Below the pieces are notes generated by a model, which did no database searches, was not told the DNA's origin, and worked only from the letters and a program-made list of their open reading frames with translations. From Rugamonas sp. (GTDB taxonomy: Bacteria; Pseudomonadota; Gammaproteobacteria; Burkholderiales; Burkholderiaceae_D): 64,000 nt of DNA. Both the position numbers and the translations under genes were made by a program. Shown one piece after another: positions 27,757 to 36,151 of this stretch (the stretch's first letter is position 1; every line of letters begins with the position of its first letter). The stretch spans positions 1 to 64,000 of the forward strand of contig NZ_JANXMI010000230.1 of assembly GCF_025354735.1 (NCBI RefSeq), read 5' to 3'.

Positions 27757-28323
27757 ATGGTTACAAAACGCAAGCCGCCCGTGGGCGAGGGCGAGGGCGA
27801 GGGCGCCGGCGCGCCGCGCGCCGCGCCGGTGTCGGCGCCGCACGCGGCGTCGGTCGTCGGCATGTCGCAGGTGGACGCGTTGCGGCGGCTGCGCATCGTC
27901 ATCCGCGCCGCCCAGCGCCATTCGAGCTGGGTCGAGAAGCAGTGCGGCGTCAGCGGCGCGCAGTTGTGGGTGATGCAGGAATTGCTGGAGCAGCCCGGCC
28001 TGCGCGTCGGCGAGCTGGCCGCCAAGCTGGCCATCCACCAGACCACCACCAGTAATCTGATCGATACCCTGGTCAAGAAGGCTTATGTGGTCAAGGCGCG
28101 CGACCAGCAGGACCAGCGCGTCGTCACGCTGATGCTGTCGGCGCAGGGCGAGGCGATGATACAGCGCGCGCCCAAGCCGGCGCGCGGCCTGCTGCCGGAG
28201 GCGCTGGGCAAGCTCGATGCGCGCGGGCTGGGCCATTTGAACCAGGGCTTGCAGGCGCTGCTCGATGTGATCGAGCAGGTCGATGAAGGCTATGGTTTGC
28301 AGCCCTTGCCGTTTACGATGTGA
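27757..28323 (+). CDS. MarR-family transcriptional regulator
   Basis: A 188-residue winged-helix protein. After a low-complexity N-terminus rich in G/E/A/P (encoded by a GGGCGA repeat at about 27783-27803) the MarR domain follows, with LAAKLAIHQTTTSNLIDTLVKKAYV as recognition helix region and RDQQDQRVVTLMLSAQG as the wing. ATG 27757 with GTGGGG upstream is preferred to ATG 27718, which has no ribosome binding site. It overlaps the convergent ClC gene by 11 bp. No adjacent target is obvious. Confidence 0.83.
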   Translation: MVTKRKPPVGEGEGEGAGAPRAAPVSAPHAASVVGMSQVDALRRLRIVIRAAQRHSSWVEKQCGVSGAQLWVMQELLEQPGLRVGELAAKLAIHQTTTSNLIDTLVKKAYVVKARDQQDQRVVTLMLSAQGEAMIQRAPKPARGLLPEALGKLDARGLGHLNQGLQALLDVIEQVDEGYGLQPLPFTM

Positions 28324-29638
28324 GCGGCGCCGGCAGCCGCTTGAGCTGCAACTGCGACAGCGTGTGGTACAGCGGCGGACCGAGCACCTTCGACACCGTG
28401 CCGGCGATGACGGCGCAGGCCATCAGGCTCAATACCATTTCGTGGCCGTCGACCATTTCCATCACGATGATGAAGGCCGTCAGCGGCGCCTGCGTGGCCG
28501 CCGCCAAAAATCCGACCATGCCCAGCGCGATCAGCGCCGGCGCCTGCGGATAGTGGGTCAGCATCGCCAGGTCGTTGCCCAGCGCCGCGCCGATGGCCAG
28601 CGACGGCGCGAAGATCCCGGCCGGCACGCCCGACCACACGGTCAGCCAGGTGGCCAGATATTTGAACAGCACATACACGGCCGGCGCGTTGTCCGAGCCT
28701 TCGAGCATGGCGCGCGTGTGGCCGTAGCCGCTGCCGTAGGTGTCGCCGCCGGTGGCGACGCCGATGGCGGCCACCAGCAGCGCGCAGCAGCCGGCGAAGA
28801 CCACGGGACGGTTGCGGCGCAATCGGCTGTAGCGGTCCTGGGCGGCGCCGCTCAGCGAGGCGATCAGCAGCCGCGAAAACAGGCCGCCGGCGACTCCGCT
28901 GACCAGGGCCACCAGCAAGCCCGGCAGCAGCAGCGACCAGCCGATATTGGCGGCGTGGATCACGCCGAAATAGGTGGCGTTGCCGGTCAGGGAGACGGCG
29001 ATCATCCCGGCCAGCACGATGGCGGCCACCAGCAGGCCGCTGCTGCGCTGCTCCGGCGCGCGCGACAATTCCTCGATGGCGAACATGACGCCGGCCAGCG
29101 GCGCGTTGAAGGCGGCGGCGATGCCGGCGGCGCCGCCGGCCACCAGCAGGCCGTGCGCGGTGACGGCGGAGCGCCGCGGCAGCGCCCGCCGCGCCGCCAG
29201 CATGACGCCGGCCGCGATCTGCACCGACGGCCCCTCGCGGCCCAGCGACAGGCCGGCCAGCAATCCCGCCGCCGTCAGCACCATCTTGGCCACGCTCAGT
29301 TTCAGCGACACGAACAGGCCGCGCTGCGGCGGCGCCACGCTGGTGTCGAGCGGCGCCATCACCTGCGGGATGCCGGAACCGGCGGCGCCGGGCGCGTAGC
29401 GGCGCGTCAGCCACACGATGGCGACGGTGCACAGCGGCGTCCATGCCAGCGGCAGCCAGGGCCGCCGCGCCGCCTGCTCCAGGAACAGCGCCGTGGCGTG
29501 CTCGCACAGCCAGGTGAAGCCGACCACGGTCAGGCCGGCCAGCGCGGCGGCGGCCACCACCGCGGCGCGGCTCCACCAGACGTCGGGATCGGTGAATTCC
29601 TTCTTGAAGGCGGTCGGGATGTGGTGGCTGGTTTTCAT
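28313..29638 (-). CDS. clcA: ClC-family chloride channel / Cl-/H+ antiporter
   Basis: A 441-residue polytopic membrane protein with the selectivity-filter motifs of ClC proteins in order: GSGIPQV, GREGPSVQ with the gating glutamate, and AGIFAPSLAIG. About ten or more hydrophobic helices are present and no CBS domain is attached, as in E. coli ClcA (473 residues). The start is taken at the ATG at 29638 (MKTSHHIP); an upstream ATG at 29695 would add 19 residues. It could help acid resistance or chloride homeostasis. The tail overlaps the convergent MarR gene. Confidence 0.9.
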   Translation of the reverse strand: MKTSHHIPTAFKKEFTDPDVWWSRAAVVAAAALAGLTVVGFTWLCEHATALFLEQAARRPWLPLAWTPLCTVAIVWLTRRYAPGAAGSGIPQVMAPLDTSVAPPQRGLFVSLKLSVAKMVLTAAGLLAGLSLGREGPSVQIAAGVMLAARRALPRRSAVTAHGLLVAGGAAGIAAAFNAPLAGVMFAIEELSRAPEQRSSGLLVAAIVLAGMIAVSLTGNATYFGVIHAANIGWSLLLPGLLVALVSGVAGGLFSRLLIASLSGAAQDRYSRLRRNRPVVFAGCCALLVAAIGVATGGDTYGSGYGHTRAMLEGSDNAPAVYVLFKYLATWLTVWSGVPAGIFAPSLAIGAALGNDLAMLTHYPQAPALIALGMVGFLAAATQAPLTAFIIVMEMVDGHEMVLSLMACAVIAGTVSKVLGPPLYHTLSQLQLKRLPAPLTS

Positions 29639-29794
29639 CGGATGGCAGGCGGAGTGGGAAAGCTGGCCGCGTATTATAGAATTATATTTGGACAAATGCT
29701 TTTTTCGATTTCATCGCCCGATTTTTATGGTAAATATGATAATGGCTCACGGGGGCTGCGGTATACTGCCCGGGGTGGTAACAGGAGTCATACG

Positions 29795-30559
29795 ATGGTC
29801 TACGCGGTGCCGCGCTTTTTGCCGCGCTATTTGATGGTCATGTTGCTGGCGGCCGCGCTGCCATCCCAGCCCGCCCGCGGCGCAGGGCTGCCGGCCGTGG
29901 TGGAGCTGGCCCAGCCGGAAAACGAAGCGCTGACGGCGGCCTCGTTCGAGATTTTGAAGGAGGCGTATCGGCGCCTCGGCATCGCCGCCGAACAGATCAA
30001 GCTGCCCGGCGAGCGGGCCATCCAGATGGTCAACAGCGGCCAGTATTTCGGCGACGTGATGCACGCCGAGGGGCTGGAACTGACGTATCCGAATCTGGTG
30101 CGGGTGCCGGTGCCGCTGCTCGACATCGAGGCCGTAGTCTTCACCTATGGCCGCGAGCTGGCGGTGGCCGACTGGGCCGGCCTGAAGCCGTACCGGGTCT
30201 GCATCCGCCGCGGCATCAAGACGGTGGAAAGGGCGACCGTCGGCATGGACAATGTGCTGGGCGTGAACCAGTATGCATTCATTTTCAATATGCTCAAGCT
30301 GGGCCGCTGCGACGTGGCCGTGCTGCCGCGCTCGGCGTGGCTGGAAGCGCAGCGCCTGCAATTCAAAGGCTTGCGCTCGCAGGAGACGCCGTTGCAAACG
30401 TGGCCCTCCTACCATTATCTGCACAAATCGCACGCCGAACTGGTGCCGGCGCTGGCCGAGCAGCTGCAAAAAATGCACCAGAGCGGCTACCTGGCCCGCA
30501 GCGCCGCCGATTTCACGCAGCGGCTCGACGCCGCCAGCCGCGAGGGTCAGGTGCCGTAG
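29795..30559 (+). CDS. periplasmic solute-binding-like protein (SBP family 3 type)
   Basis: A 254-residue exported protein with a signal peptide (about residues 1-29) and a body resembling amino-acid-type periplasmic binding proteins (ASFEILKEAYRRLGI, then YRVCIRRGIKTVERA and a CDVAVLPRSAW block). No ABC permease or ATPase is adjacent, so it is likely one of the stand-alone binding-protein-like proteins frequent in this group, perhaps a sensory partner. CAGGAG precedes the ATG at 29795. The reading frame is open far upstream, but that part is antisense to the ClC gene and not used. Confidence 0.75.
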   Translation: MVYAVPRFLPRYLMVMLLAAALPSQPARGAGLPAVVELAQPENEALTAASFEILKEAYRRLGIAAEQIKLPGERAIQMVNSGQYFGDVMHAEGLELTYPNLVRVPVPLLDIEAVVFTYGRELAVADWAGLKPYRVCIRRGIKTVERATVGMDNVLGVNQYAFIFNMLKLGRCDVAVLPRSAWLEAQRLQFKGLRSQETPLQTWPSYHYLHKSHAELVPALAEQLQKMHQSGYLARSAADFTQRLDAASREGQVP

Positions 30560-30682
30560 TCGTACCAAGTATTAAATGTTTTAATTTTTACAATTATAAT
30601 TTCCTGTGTGTAATTATGACGTCACAATGCGGCGCTAGAATGGGCTCCTCGATAGACCCGTCAGCCCCAGCCCCGCTCACCC

Positions 30683-32320
30683 ATGAAATTGCTCAATCTA
30701 AAAACCGGACCGCGCGTCCTGCTGTCCTTCGGCCTCATCCTGTGCGTGATGGCCTGCCTCACCGGCACCTCGCTGTGGCGCTTGCACGACGCCAACGACA
30801 ACACGGAATATCTGGTCAAGGACAAATTCGCCAAGCAGCAGCTGACGTCCGACCTGCTCGGCACCGTCAAGCTCAACGGCGCCAACGCGCTGGCCATCGC
30901 CAAGAGCGACAGCCTGGAGGCGGGCGAATATTTCCAGGCCCAGCTGAACGGCGGCGACCAGCTGGCCGCGACGCTGGAGGCCAGGCTGCGCCAGTTGCGC
31001 CAGGGCGCGGACGAGCTGGCGTTGCTGGGCGCCGTCGCCGACGGCCGCAAAGCCTATCTGGCCGTGCGCCAGCAAGTGTTCGGCTTCAAGGAGGGCGGCC
31101 GCACGCAGGAAGTCGAGCAACTGGCCGACACCACGCTCAAAACCAGCTTCGCCGCCTACGCGGCGGCGCTGAAACAATTGCTGGACTTCCAGACCGGCGC
31201 CGCGCAAGCCATGGCCGCCGAGTCGGCGCGCCACTACGGCGCCAGCGTCGCCACGCTGCTCGGCCTGGGCTTGCTGGCGCTGGGCGCCGGCGCGGCGCTG
31301 GCGCTGAGCCTCACGCGCAGCATCGTGCTGCCGCTGCGCCACGCGGTCGATATCGCCACCCGCGTTTCGGTCGGCGACCTGCGCCGCTTCGACCAGCCCC
31401 GCCGCAGCGATGAAATCGGCCAGCTGCTCGACGCGCTGCACAATATGACGACGCGCCTGGCCGGCACCGTGGCCCGGGTGCGCGACGGCGCCGCCACCAT
31501 CGACGCGGCGTCGCGCGAACTGTCGAAGGGCAATAGCGACCTGTCGCGCCGCACCGAGCACCAGGCCGGCGCGCTGGAGGAGACCGCCTCGTCGATGGAG
31601 GAACTGACCTCGGCCGTCCGGCAAAACACCGGCCACGCGCGCCAGGCCAACGAGCTGGCGCTGTCGGCGTCGGACGTGGCCGGCAAGGGCGGGCACATGG
31701 TCGGCGCGGTGGTCGAGACGATGGATGCGATCAGCGCGTCGGCGCGCAAGATCGTCGACATCATCAGCGTCATCGACGCCATCGCCTTCCAGACCAATAT
31801 TTTGGCGCTGAACGCGGCGGTCGAGGCGGCCCGCGCCAGCGAGCAGGGCCGCGGCTTCGCCGTCGTCGCCAGCGAGGTGCGCAACCTGGCCCAGCGTTCG
31901 GCGACGGCGGCGCGCGAAATCAAGTCGCTCATCAACGAGTCGGCCGACAAGATCGCCGCCGGCAGCGCGCTGGCCCACACGGCCGGCGACACGATGGACG
32001 AAATCGTCGCCAGCGTGCACCGCGTGACGGCCATCATGGGCGACATCAGCCTGGCCAGCGCCGAGCAGGAGTCCGGCATCGGCCACGTCAACAGCGCCAT
32101 CGCCGACATGGACGGTGTCACCCAGCAGAACGCGGCGCTGGTCGAGGAGGCCGCCGCGACGGCCGAGGCGATGCACGCGCAGGCCGGCAATCTGATGCAG
32201 CTGGTCAGCTTCTTCACCATCGACGCGGCGGGCCCGCGCGCCGGCGCGGCGCTGGCGGTGGTGGCCGGCGGGCCGCAGCGCCGCCCGGCCTCGCCGGTGC
32301 AGGTCCGGCAAGCGGCCTGA
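30683..32320 (+). CDS. methyl-accepting chemotaxis protein
   Basis: A 545-residue Tar/Tsr-type chemoreceptor. It has an N-terminal transmembrane helix (about 12-32), a periplasmic four-helix-bundle-like sensor (about 33-188), a second transmembrane helix (about 190-212), a HAMP domain starting at [14 protein letters not shown], and a cytoplasmic signalling domain with the hairpin tip [20 protein letters not shown] and [16 protein letters not shown]. No C-terminal NWETF-like methylation-enzyme tether is present. No ligand can be inferred. A terminator follows at 32389. Confidence 0.92.
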   Translation: MKLLNLKTGPRVLLSFGLILCVMACLTGTSLWRLHDANDNTEYLVKDKFAKQQLTSDLLGTVKLNGANALAIAKSDSLEAGEYFQAQLNGGDQLAATLEARLRQLRQGADELALLGAVADGRKAYLAVRQQVFGFKEGGRTQEVEQLADTTLKTSFAAYAAALKQLLDFQTGAAQAMAAESARHYGASVATLLGLGLLALGAGAALALSLTRSIVLPLRHAVDIATRVSVGDLRRFDQPRRSDEIGQLLDALHNMTTRLAGTVARVRDGAATIDAASRELSKGNSDLSRRTEHQAGALEETASSMEELTSAVRQNTGHARQANELALSASDVAGKGGHMVGAVVETMDAISASARKIVDIISVIDAIAFQTNILALNAAVEAARASEQGRGFAVVASEVRNLAQRSATAAREIKSLINESADKIAAGSALAHTAGDTMDEIVASVHRVTAIMGDISLASAEQESGIGHVNSAIADMDGVTQQNAALVEEAAATAEAMHAQAGNLMQLVSFFTIDAAGPRAGAALAVVAGGPQRRPASPVQVRQAA

Positions 32321-32388
32321 GCGGGCCGCCGGCATCGGCTGGCTAGCTGCCGGCCGGGATCGGTGGATAGCGGCCGATAGCGATTACG

Positions 32389-32412
32389 ACGGCGCCTGCG
32401 GGCGCCGTTTTC
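32389..32412 (+). terminator. Rho-independent terminator after the chemoreceptor gene
   Basis: ACGGCGCC (32389-32396), loop TGCG, GGCGCCGT (32401-32408) and a short T-run to 32411. It lies 69 bp after the chemoreceptor stop. The 302-bp gap 32321-32622 otherwise holds this terminator, a promoter with operator, a low-complexity GCAACAA repeat (about 32483-32550) and a second operator. Confidence 0.7.
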
Positions 32413-32442
32413 ATTGCGCTCGAAATTATTTTCAGAAAGTGC

Positions 32443-32471
32443 TTGATTTACTAGACGACCGGTCGTATAGT
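32443..32471 (+). promoter_or_regulatory. sigma-70-like promoter with TetR-type operator in its spacer
   Basis: TTGATT (32443-32448) and TATAGT (32466-32471) are 17 bp apart, a near-consensus promoter. The spacer carries ACGACCGGTCGT (32455-32466), a perfect 12-bp palindrome inside a 20-bp near-palindrome (32451-32470). The GACCGGTC core recurs at 32589 and 35430, the latter beside the TetR gene, so a TetR repressor would block this promoter. Confidence 0.65.
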
Positions 32472-32582
32472 TCACACATGGCCAGCGCAACAAGGTCTGC
32501 AACAAAGCCAGCAACAAGGTCCGCAAAATAGTCAGCAACAAAGAATCAGGGTGCACCGTCACCTTTTATTTTTAGCCATTTT

Positions 32583-32602
32583 ATAGACGACCGGTCTATT
32601 AT
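32583..32602 (+). promoter_or_regulatory. second GACCGGTC operator, directly upstream of the alpha/beta hydrolase gene
   Basis: ATAGAC-GACCGGTC-TAT surrounds the core at 32589-32596 and overlaps a possible -10 element TATTAT (32597-32602). It is 21 bp before the start codon. Same core as the operator at 32455 and the one before the TetR gene. Confidence 0.6.
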
Positions 32603-32622
32603 TTTTAACTGAGGATAACGCC

Positions 32623-33384
32623 ATGAACACCACCATCAAAAACCTGCTGATCGCTTCCGCTGTGATTTCCGGCGCCGCCGCGCTGCCTGCCCAGGCCGCC
32701 GCCAGCGATACCACCGTCGTGCTGGTCCATGGTGCCTTCGCCGACGGTTCGGGCTGGAACAAGGTGATTCCGCTGTTGCAAGCCCAGGGCGTCAAGGTTG
32801 TGGCCGTGCAAAATCCGCTGACGTCGCTGACCGACGACGCCGCCGCCGTCCAGCGCGTGGTCGATGCGCAGAGCGGCAAAGTGGTGCTGGTCGGCCACTC
32901 GTGGGGCGGCGCCGTGATCACCCAGGCCGGCAGCAGCGACAAGATCAAGGCGCTGGTGTATGTGGCCGCCTTCGCACCGTCGAAAGGCGAGGCCGTCGGC
33001 GCGCTGGGCGCCGGCTACCCGGTCGCCCCCGGCCCGACCACCTTCCGTCCCGACGCCAACGGTTTCATCTACATGACGCCGGAATCGCTGGCCGCCAACT
33101 TCGCCCAGGACTTGCCGGCCGCTGAAACCCGGTTGATGGCCGCCACCCAGGGCCCGCTGAGCGTCAAGGGCGTGGGCCAGCCTCTGACTTATGCCGCATG
33201 GGAAACCAAGACCAATTACTACATAGTGGCCAAGCAGGACCGCATGATCGCGCCGGAAATGGAACGCGACTTCGCGAAAAAAATGCACGCCATCACCACC
33301 GAAATCGACAGCAGCCACGTGCCGTTCATGTCGCAACCGGCCAAGGTCGTCGAAGTCATCATGACCGCCGTGAATCAAAAGTAA
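32623..33384 (+). CDS. exported alpha/beta hydrolase
   Basis: A 253-residue protein with a signal peptide cleaved near LPAQA (residue 25) and an alpha/beta-hydrolase fold: oxyanion loop VHGAFADGS, nucleophile S93 in GHSWGG and catalytic H232 in SSHVPF. It resembles small periplasmic esterase/lactonase-like hydrolases of unknown substrate. GAGGA precedes the ATG. It is the first gene of a group with an old yellow enzyme and an SDR behind two GACCGGTC operators, which suggests a role in handling reactive electrophiles or ester compounds. Confidence 0.85.
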   Translation: MNTTIKNLLIASAVISGAAALPAQAAASDTTVVLVHGAFADGSGWNKVIPLLQAQGVKVVAVQNPLTSLTDDAAAVQRVVDAQSGKVVLVGHSWGGAVITQAGSSDKIKALVYVAAFAPSKGEAVGALGAGYPVAPGPTTFRPDANGFIYMTPESLAANFAQDLPAAETRLMAATQGPLSVKGVGQPLTYAAWETKTNYYIVAKQDRMIAPEMERDFAKKMHAITTEIDSSHVPFMSQPAKVVEVIMTAVNQK

Positions 33385-33446
33385 TTCGCAAACCCAGACC
33401 CAAAACGCATCGCAAACCTCATTCCCTGAACTCACTGGAGCACATC

Positions 33447-34556
33447 ATGTCTAAACTGAACTCTGCCATCAAAGTCGGCCCTTACGAATTTTCGCACCGC
33501 GTCGTGCTGGCCCCGCTGACCCGCATGCGCGCCGAAGCCGGCGCCATCCCCGGCCCGCTGATGGCGCAATATTATGCGCAGCGCGCTTCGCAGGGCGGCT
33601 TCCTCATCTCCGAAGCCACCATCGCCGCCGAAAACGGTAACGGCTACCTGGGCGCGCCCGGCATGTACGACGACAATCAAATCGCCGGCTGGAAAGAAGT
33701 GGTCAAGGGCGTGCACGCCAAGGGCGGCACCATCTTCCTCCAGCTGTACCACGCCGGCCGGCAGTCGCATGTCGACGTGCAGCCGAACGGCGCGCAGCCG
33801 GTCGGACCGTCCGAAGTGCCGCACGGCGGCGTCGCCTACACCAGCTCCGGCTGGGTCGCCAACACGCCGAACCGGGCGCTGACGGTGGACGACATCGCCG
33901 GCCTCGTCGCCAGCTTCCGCAGCGCCGCCATCCGTGGCAAGGAAGCCGGCTTCGACGGCATCGAACTGCACGCCGCCAACGGCTATCTGTTCGACCAGTT
34001 CTTGCAGGACAACAGCAACCTGCGCACCGACCTCTACGGAGGCTCGCATGAAAACCGCGCCCGCTTCCTGCTCGAAGCGACGCAGGCGGTCATCGACGTC
34101 TGGGGCAGCGACAAGGTGGCCGTGCGCATCGGCCCCAGCGGCACCTTCGGCGACATGGGCGACAGCAATCCGGAAGCCCTGTTCACCTACGTGGCGCAGC
34201 AATTGTCGAAACTGAACCTGGCCTATCTGCACCTGATCGAGCCGCGCATGATGGGCAATATCGTCGACGACGCCAAGAACCCGCAGCCGGTCGCGGCCCA
34301 GCTGATACGCAAGCACTACAACGGCGTCATCATCGCCGCCGGCGGATTCGAGCCCGACAGCGCCGAAGCCATCGTGCAGGCTGGCGACGCCAACCTGGTC
34401 GCCTTCGGCCGCCACTTCATCGGCAATCCCGACTTGCCGGCGCGCATAGCCAACAACTGGCCGTTGAGCGGCCACGACCGTGACAGCTTCTACGGCGGCA
34501 CGGCCAAGGGCTACACCGATTACCCGGTCTACCAGGCCGACAGCGCAGGCGTTTAA
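33447..34556 (+). CDS. nemA: alkene reductase / N-ethylmaleimide reductase-like old yellow enzyme
   Basis: A 369-residue FMN oxidoreductase of the classical old yellow enzyme class. The substrate-binding H175/N178 pair (ELHAANGYLFDQFL) and the family end YGGxxENRxRF are present. These enzymes reduce activated C=C bonds of quinones, maleimides, enals and nitro compounds with NAD(P)H. CTGGAG precedes the ATG at 33447. Its place between the hydrolase and SDR, with a NemR-like regulator downstream, mirrors the nemRA logic of E. coli, where the reductase is induced by electrophiles. Confidence 0.9.
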   Translation: MSKLNSAIKVGPYEFSHRVVLAPLTRMRAEAGAIPGPLMAQYYAQRASQGGFLISEATIAAENGNGYLGAPGMYDDNQIAGWKEVVKGVHAKGGTIFLQLYHAGRQSHVDVQPNGAQPVGPSEVPHGGVAYTSSGWVANTPNRALTVDDIAGLVASFRSAAIRGKEAGFDGIELHAANGYLFDQFLQDNSNLRTDLYGGSHENRARFLLEATQAVIDVWGSDKVAVRIGPSGTFGDMGDSNPEALFTYVAQQLSKLNLAYLHLIEPRMMGNIVDDAKNPQPVAAQLIRKHYNGVIIAAGGFEPDSAEAIVQAGDANLVAFGRHFIGNPDLPARIANNWPLSGHDRDSFYGGTAKGYTDYPVYQADSAGV

Positions 34557-34589
34557 CGTTTTTTCTACTTAATCCATAAAGGAAATATC

Positions 34590-35339
34590 ATGAAACTCAG
34601 CGGAAATACCATCCTCATCACCGGCGGCACCTCGGGCATCGGCCGCGCCCTGGCCGAAGAACTGCACCGTCTCGATAACCAGGTCATCATCTCCGGCCGC
34701 CGCAAGGCCCTGCTCGATGAAGTGACGGCCGCCAATCCGGGCATGAAATCGGTCGAGCTCGACATCAGCAGCGTCGCCAGCATCAACGCCGTCAGCGCCA
34801 GGCTGATCGCCGACTTCCCGCAACTGAATGTGTTGGTCAACAACGCGGGCGTCATGCAGATCGACAACGCCGCCGCCGCCATCGACGAAGACCTGCTGCA
34901 AACCACCATCACGACCAATCTGATGGGACCGATCCGCCTGACCGGCGCGCTGATCGAGCACTTGAAACAGCAACCGTCGGCGACGCTGATTAATGTGTCG
35001 TCGGTGCTGGCCTTCGTGCCGATGGCGATGAGCGCGGTCTATTCGTCGACCAAGGCGGCCTTGCACTCCTACACCATGTCGCTGCGCTGGAACCTGAAAA
35101 ACACCTCGGTGAAAGTGTTGGAACTGTCGCCGCCGTGGGTGCAGACCGATCTGCTCGACAGCAAGGACGAGCCGCGCGCCATGCCGTTGCAGGAATTCAT
35201 CGCCGAAACCATCGCCGTGCTCAGCACCGACGCGACCGAAATCCTGGTCGAACGCGCCCAGCCCATGCGCGCCAACGCCGGCGTCAACGAGCACGCCTTC
35301 GTCGACCAGTTCAACGACATCATGGCCCAGCCTGCGTAA
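34590..35339 (+). CDS. short-chain dehydrogenase/reductase (DltE-like)
   Basis: A 249-residue classical SDR: the cofactor motif TGGTSGIG at 11-18, NNAG at 84-87, and the catalytic S137, Y151 and K155. The SPPWVQTDLL segment and overall pattern match the DltE-like SDR group found beside old yellow enzymes. Substrate unknown; reduction of carbonyl groups in reactive aldehydes would fit the neighbours. It follows nemA by 33 bp and precedes the TetR gene. Confidence 0.87.
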   Translation: MKLSGNTILITGGTSGIGRALAEELHRLDNQVIISGRRKALLDEVTAANPGMKSVELDISSVASINAVSARLIADFPQLNVLVNNAGVMQIDNAAAAIDEDLLQTTITTNLMGPIRLTGALIEHLKQQPSATLINVSSVLAFVPMAMSAVYSSTKAALHSYTMSLRWNLKNTSVKVLELSPPWVQTDLLDSKDEPRAMPLQEFIAETIAVLSTDATEILVERAQPMRANAGVNEHAFVDQFNDIMAQPA

Positions 35340-35423
35340 GCGCAGCGGGGCGGCGCCGGATCATCGCGGATCGTAATGAGTCCGTGCCGGGTCGCCCCGC
35401 ATCCGCATCAAAAACTCCCAACA

Positions 35424-35440
35424 ATAGTAGACCGGTCAAT
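35424..35440 (+). promoter_or_regulatory. GACCGGTC operator upstream of the TetR gene
   Basis: TAGACCGGTCAA with the core GACCGGTC at 35430-35437, 23 bp before the TetR start codon and overlapping AT-rich promoter-like sequence (TTAATAAT). The shared core with the two sites before the hydrolase gene suggests autoregulation. Confidence 0.6.
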
Positions 35441-35459
35441 TAATAATGGTGCAACCATC

Positions 35460-36056
35460 ATGGCAAAACTCGATATCAGGACCGCCATTCTGGATGCCGG
35501 TCTGAAATTATTTCACCAGAACGGCTACCACGCCACCGGCGTGCAGGACATCGCCCGCGCGGCCGGCGTGCCCAAGGGCTCGTTTTACCACTACTTCGAC
35601 AGCAAGGAAGCGCTGGGCGCCGAAGCGGTGGAGCGCTACGGCGCCAGCGGCACGCGCCGGCTGGTGCTGGCCGACCGGGCGATCGCGCCGCAACAGCGTC
35701 TGCGCGACTACTTCTGCGGTTTGAGCGACAACTTCAGCGGCAACGATTTCATCCACGGCTGCCTGCTGGGCAACCTGAGCGCGGAACTGGGCGACAGCAG
35801 CCCGCTGATCCGCGAGCGCCTGGCCGCCGTCTACCGCATCTGGACCGACGCCATCGCCGGCGCCATACGCGACGGCAAGGCCGACGGCAGCATCGCCTCG
35901 GCCCACGCGCCGGACGACCTGGCCGTCCTCCTCCTCGACGCCTGGGCCGGCGCCGTGCTGCGCGCCCGCGTCGCCAAGGACCGCCAGGCGCTCGACGTGT
36001 TTTTGGAATTGGGACTGGAAATGGCGCTGGCTGGGCCGACAGCGGCGTCGATTTAA
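35460..36056 (+). CDS. TetR-family regulator, NemR-like
   Basis: A 198-residue TetR repressor: helix-turn-helix VQDIARAAGVPKGSFYHYFDSKEAL (about 28-52) and a ligand domain with HGCLLGNLSAELGD, whose C101 is at about the place of the redox-sensing cysteine 106 of E. coli NemR (judged by eye). That would allow derepression by electrophiles, matching the alkene reductase. ATG 35460 is chosen because it begins at the DNA-binding domain; an open frame to 35376 has no ribosome binding site either. Likely targets are the three GACCGGTC sites at 32455, 32589 and 35430. Confidence 0.85.
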   Translation: MAKLDIRTAILDAGLKLFHQNGYHATGVQDIARAAGVPKGSFYHYFDSKEALGAEAVERYGASGTRRLVLADRAIAPQQRLRDYFCGLSDNFSGNDFIHGCLLGNLSAELGDSSPLIRERLAAVYRIWTDAIAGAIRDGKADGSIASAHAPDDLAVLLLDAWAGAVLRARVAKDRQALDVFLELGLEMALAGPTAASI

Positions 36057-36151
36057 GTTGTTTTTGTCCGAAGTGTATGGAAGTGCGGGCTGTTTTTCTT
36101 TAATAAAACCTAGCCTATGATGTTTCCATGTAGAACTTTCAAAGGAATGCC

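Noticed and set aside
28283-29794. Upstream extension of the frame of the solute-binding protein
   Set aside because: It runs antisense through the ClC gene and is low complexity; a ribosome binding site and signal peptide mark the start at 29795.
32483-32550. GCAACAA repeats as a possible CRISPR-like or iteron array
   Set aside because: The units are short, irregular and without spacers of constant length; they look like simple low-complexity sequence.
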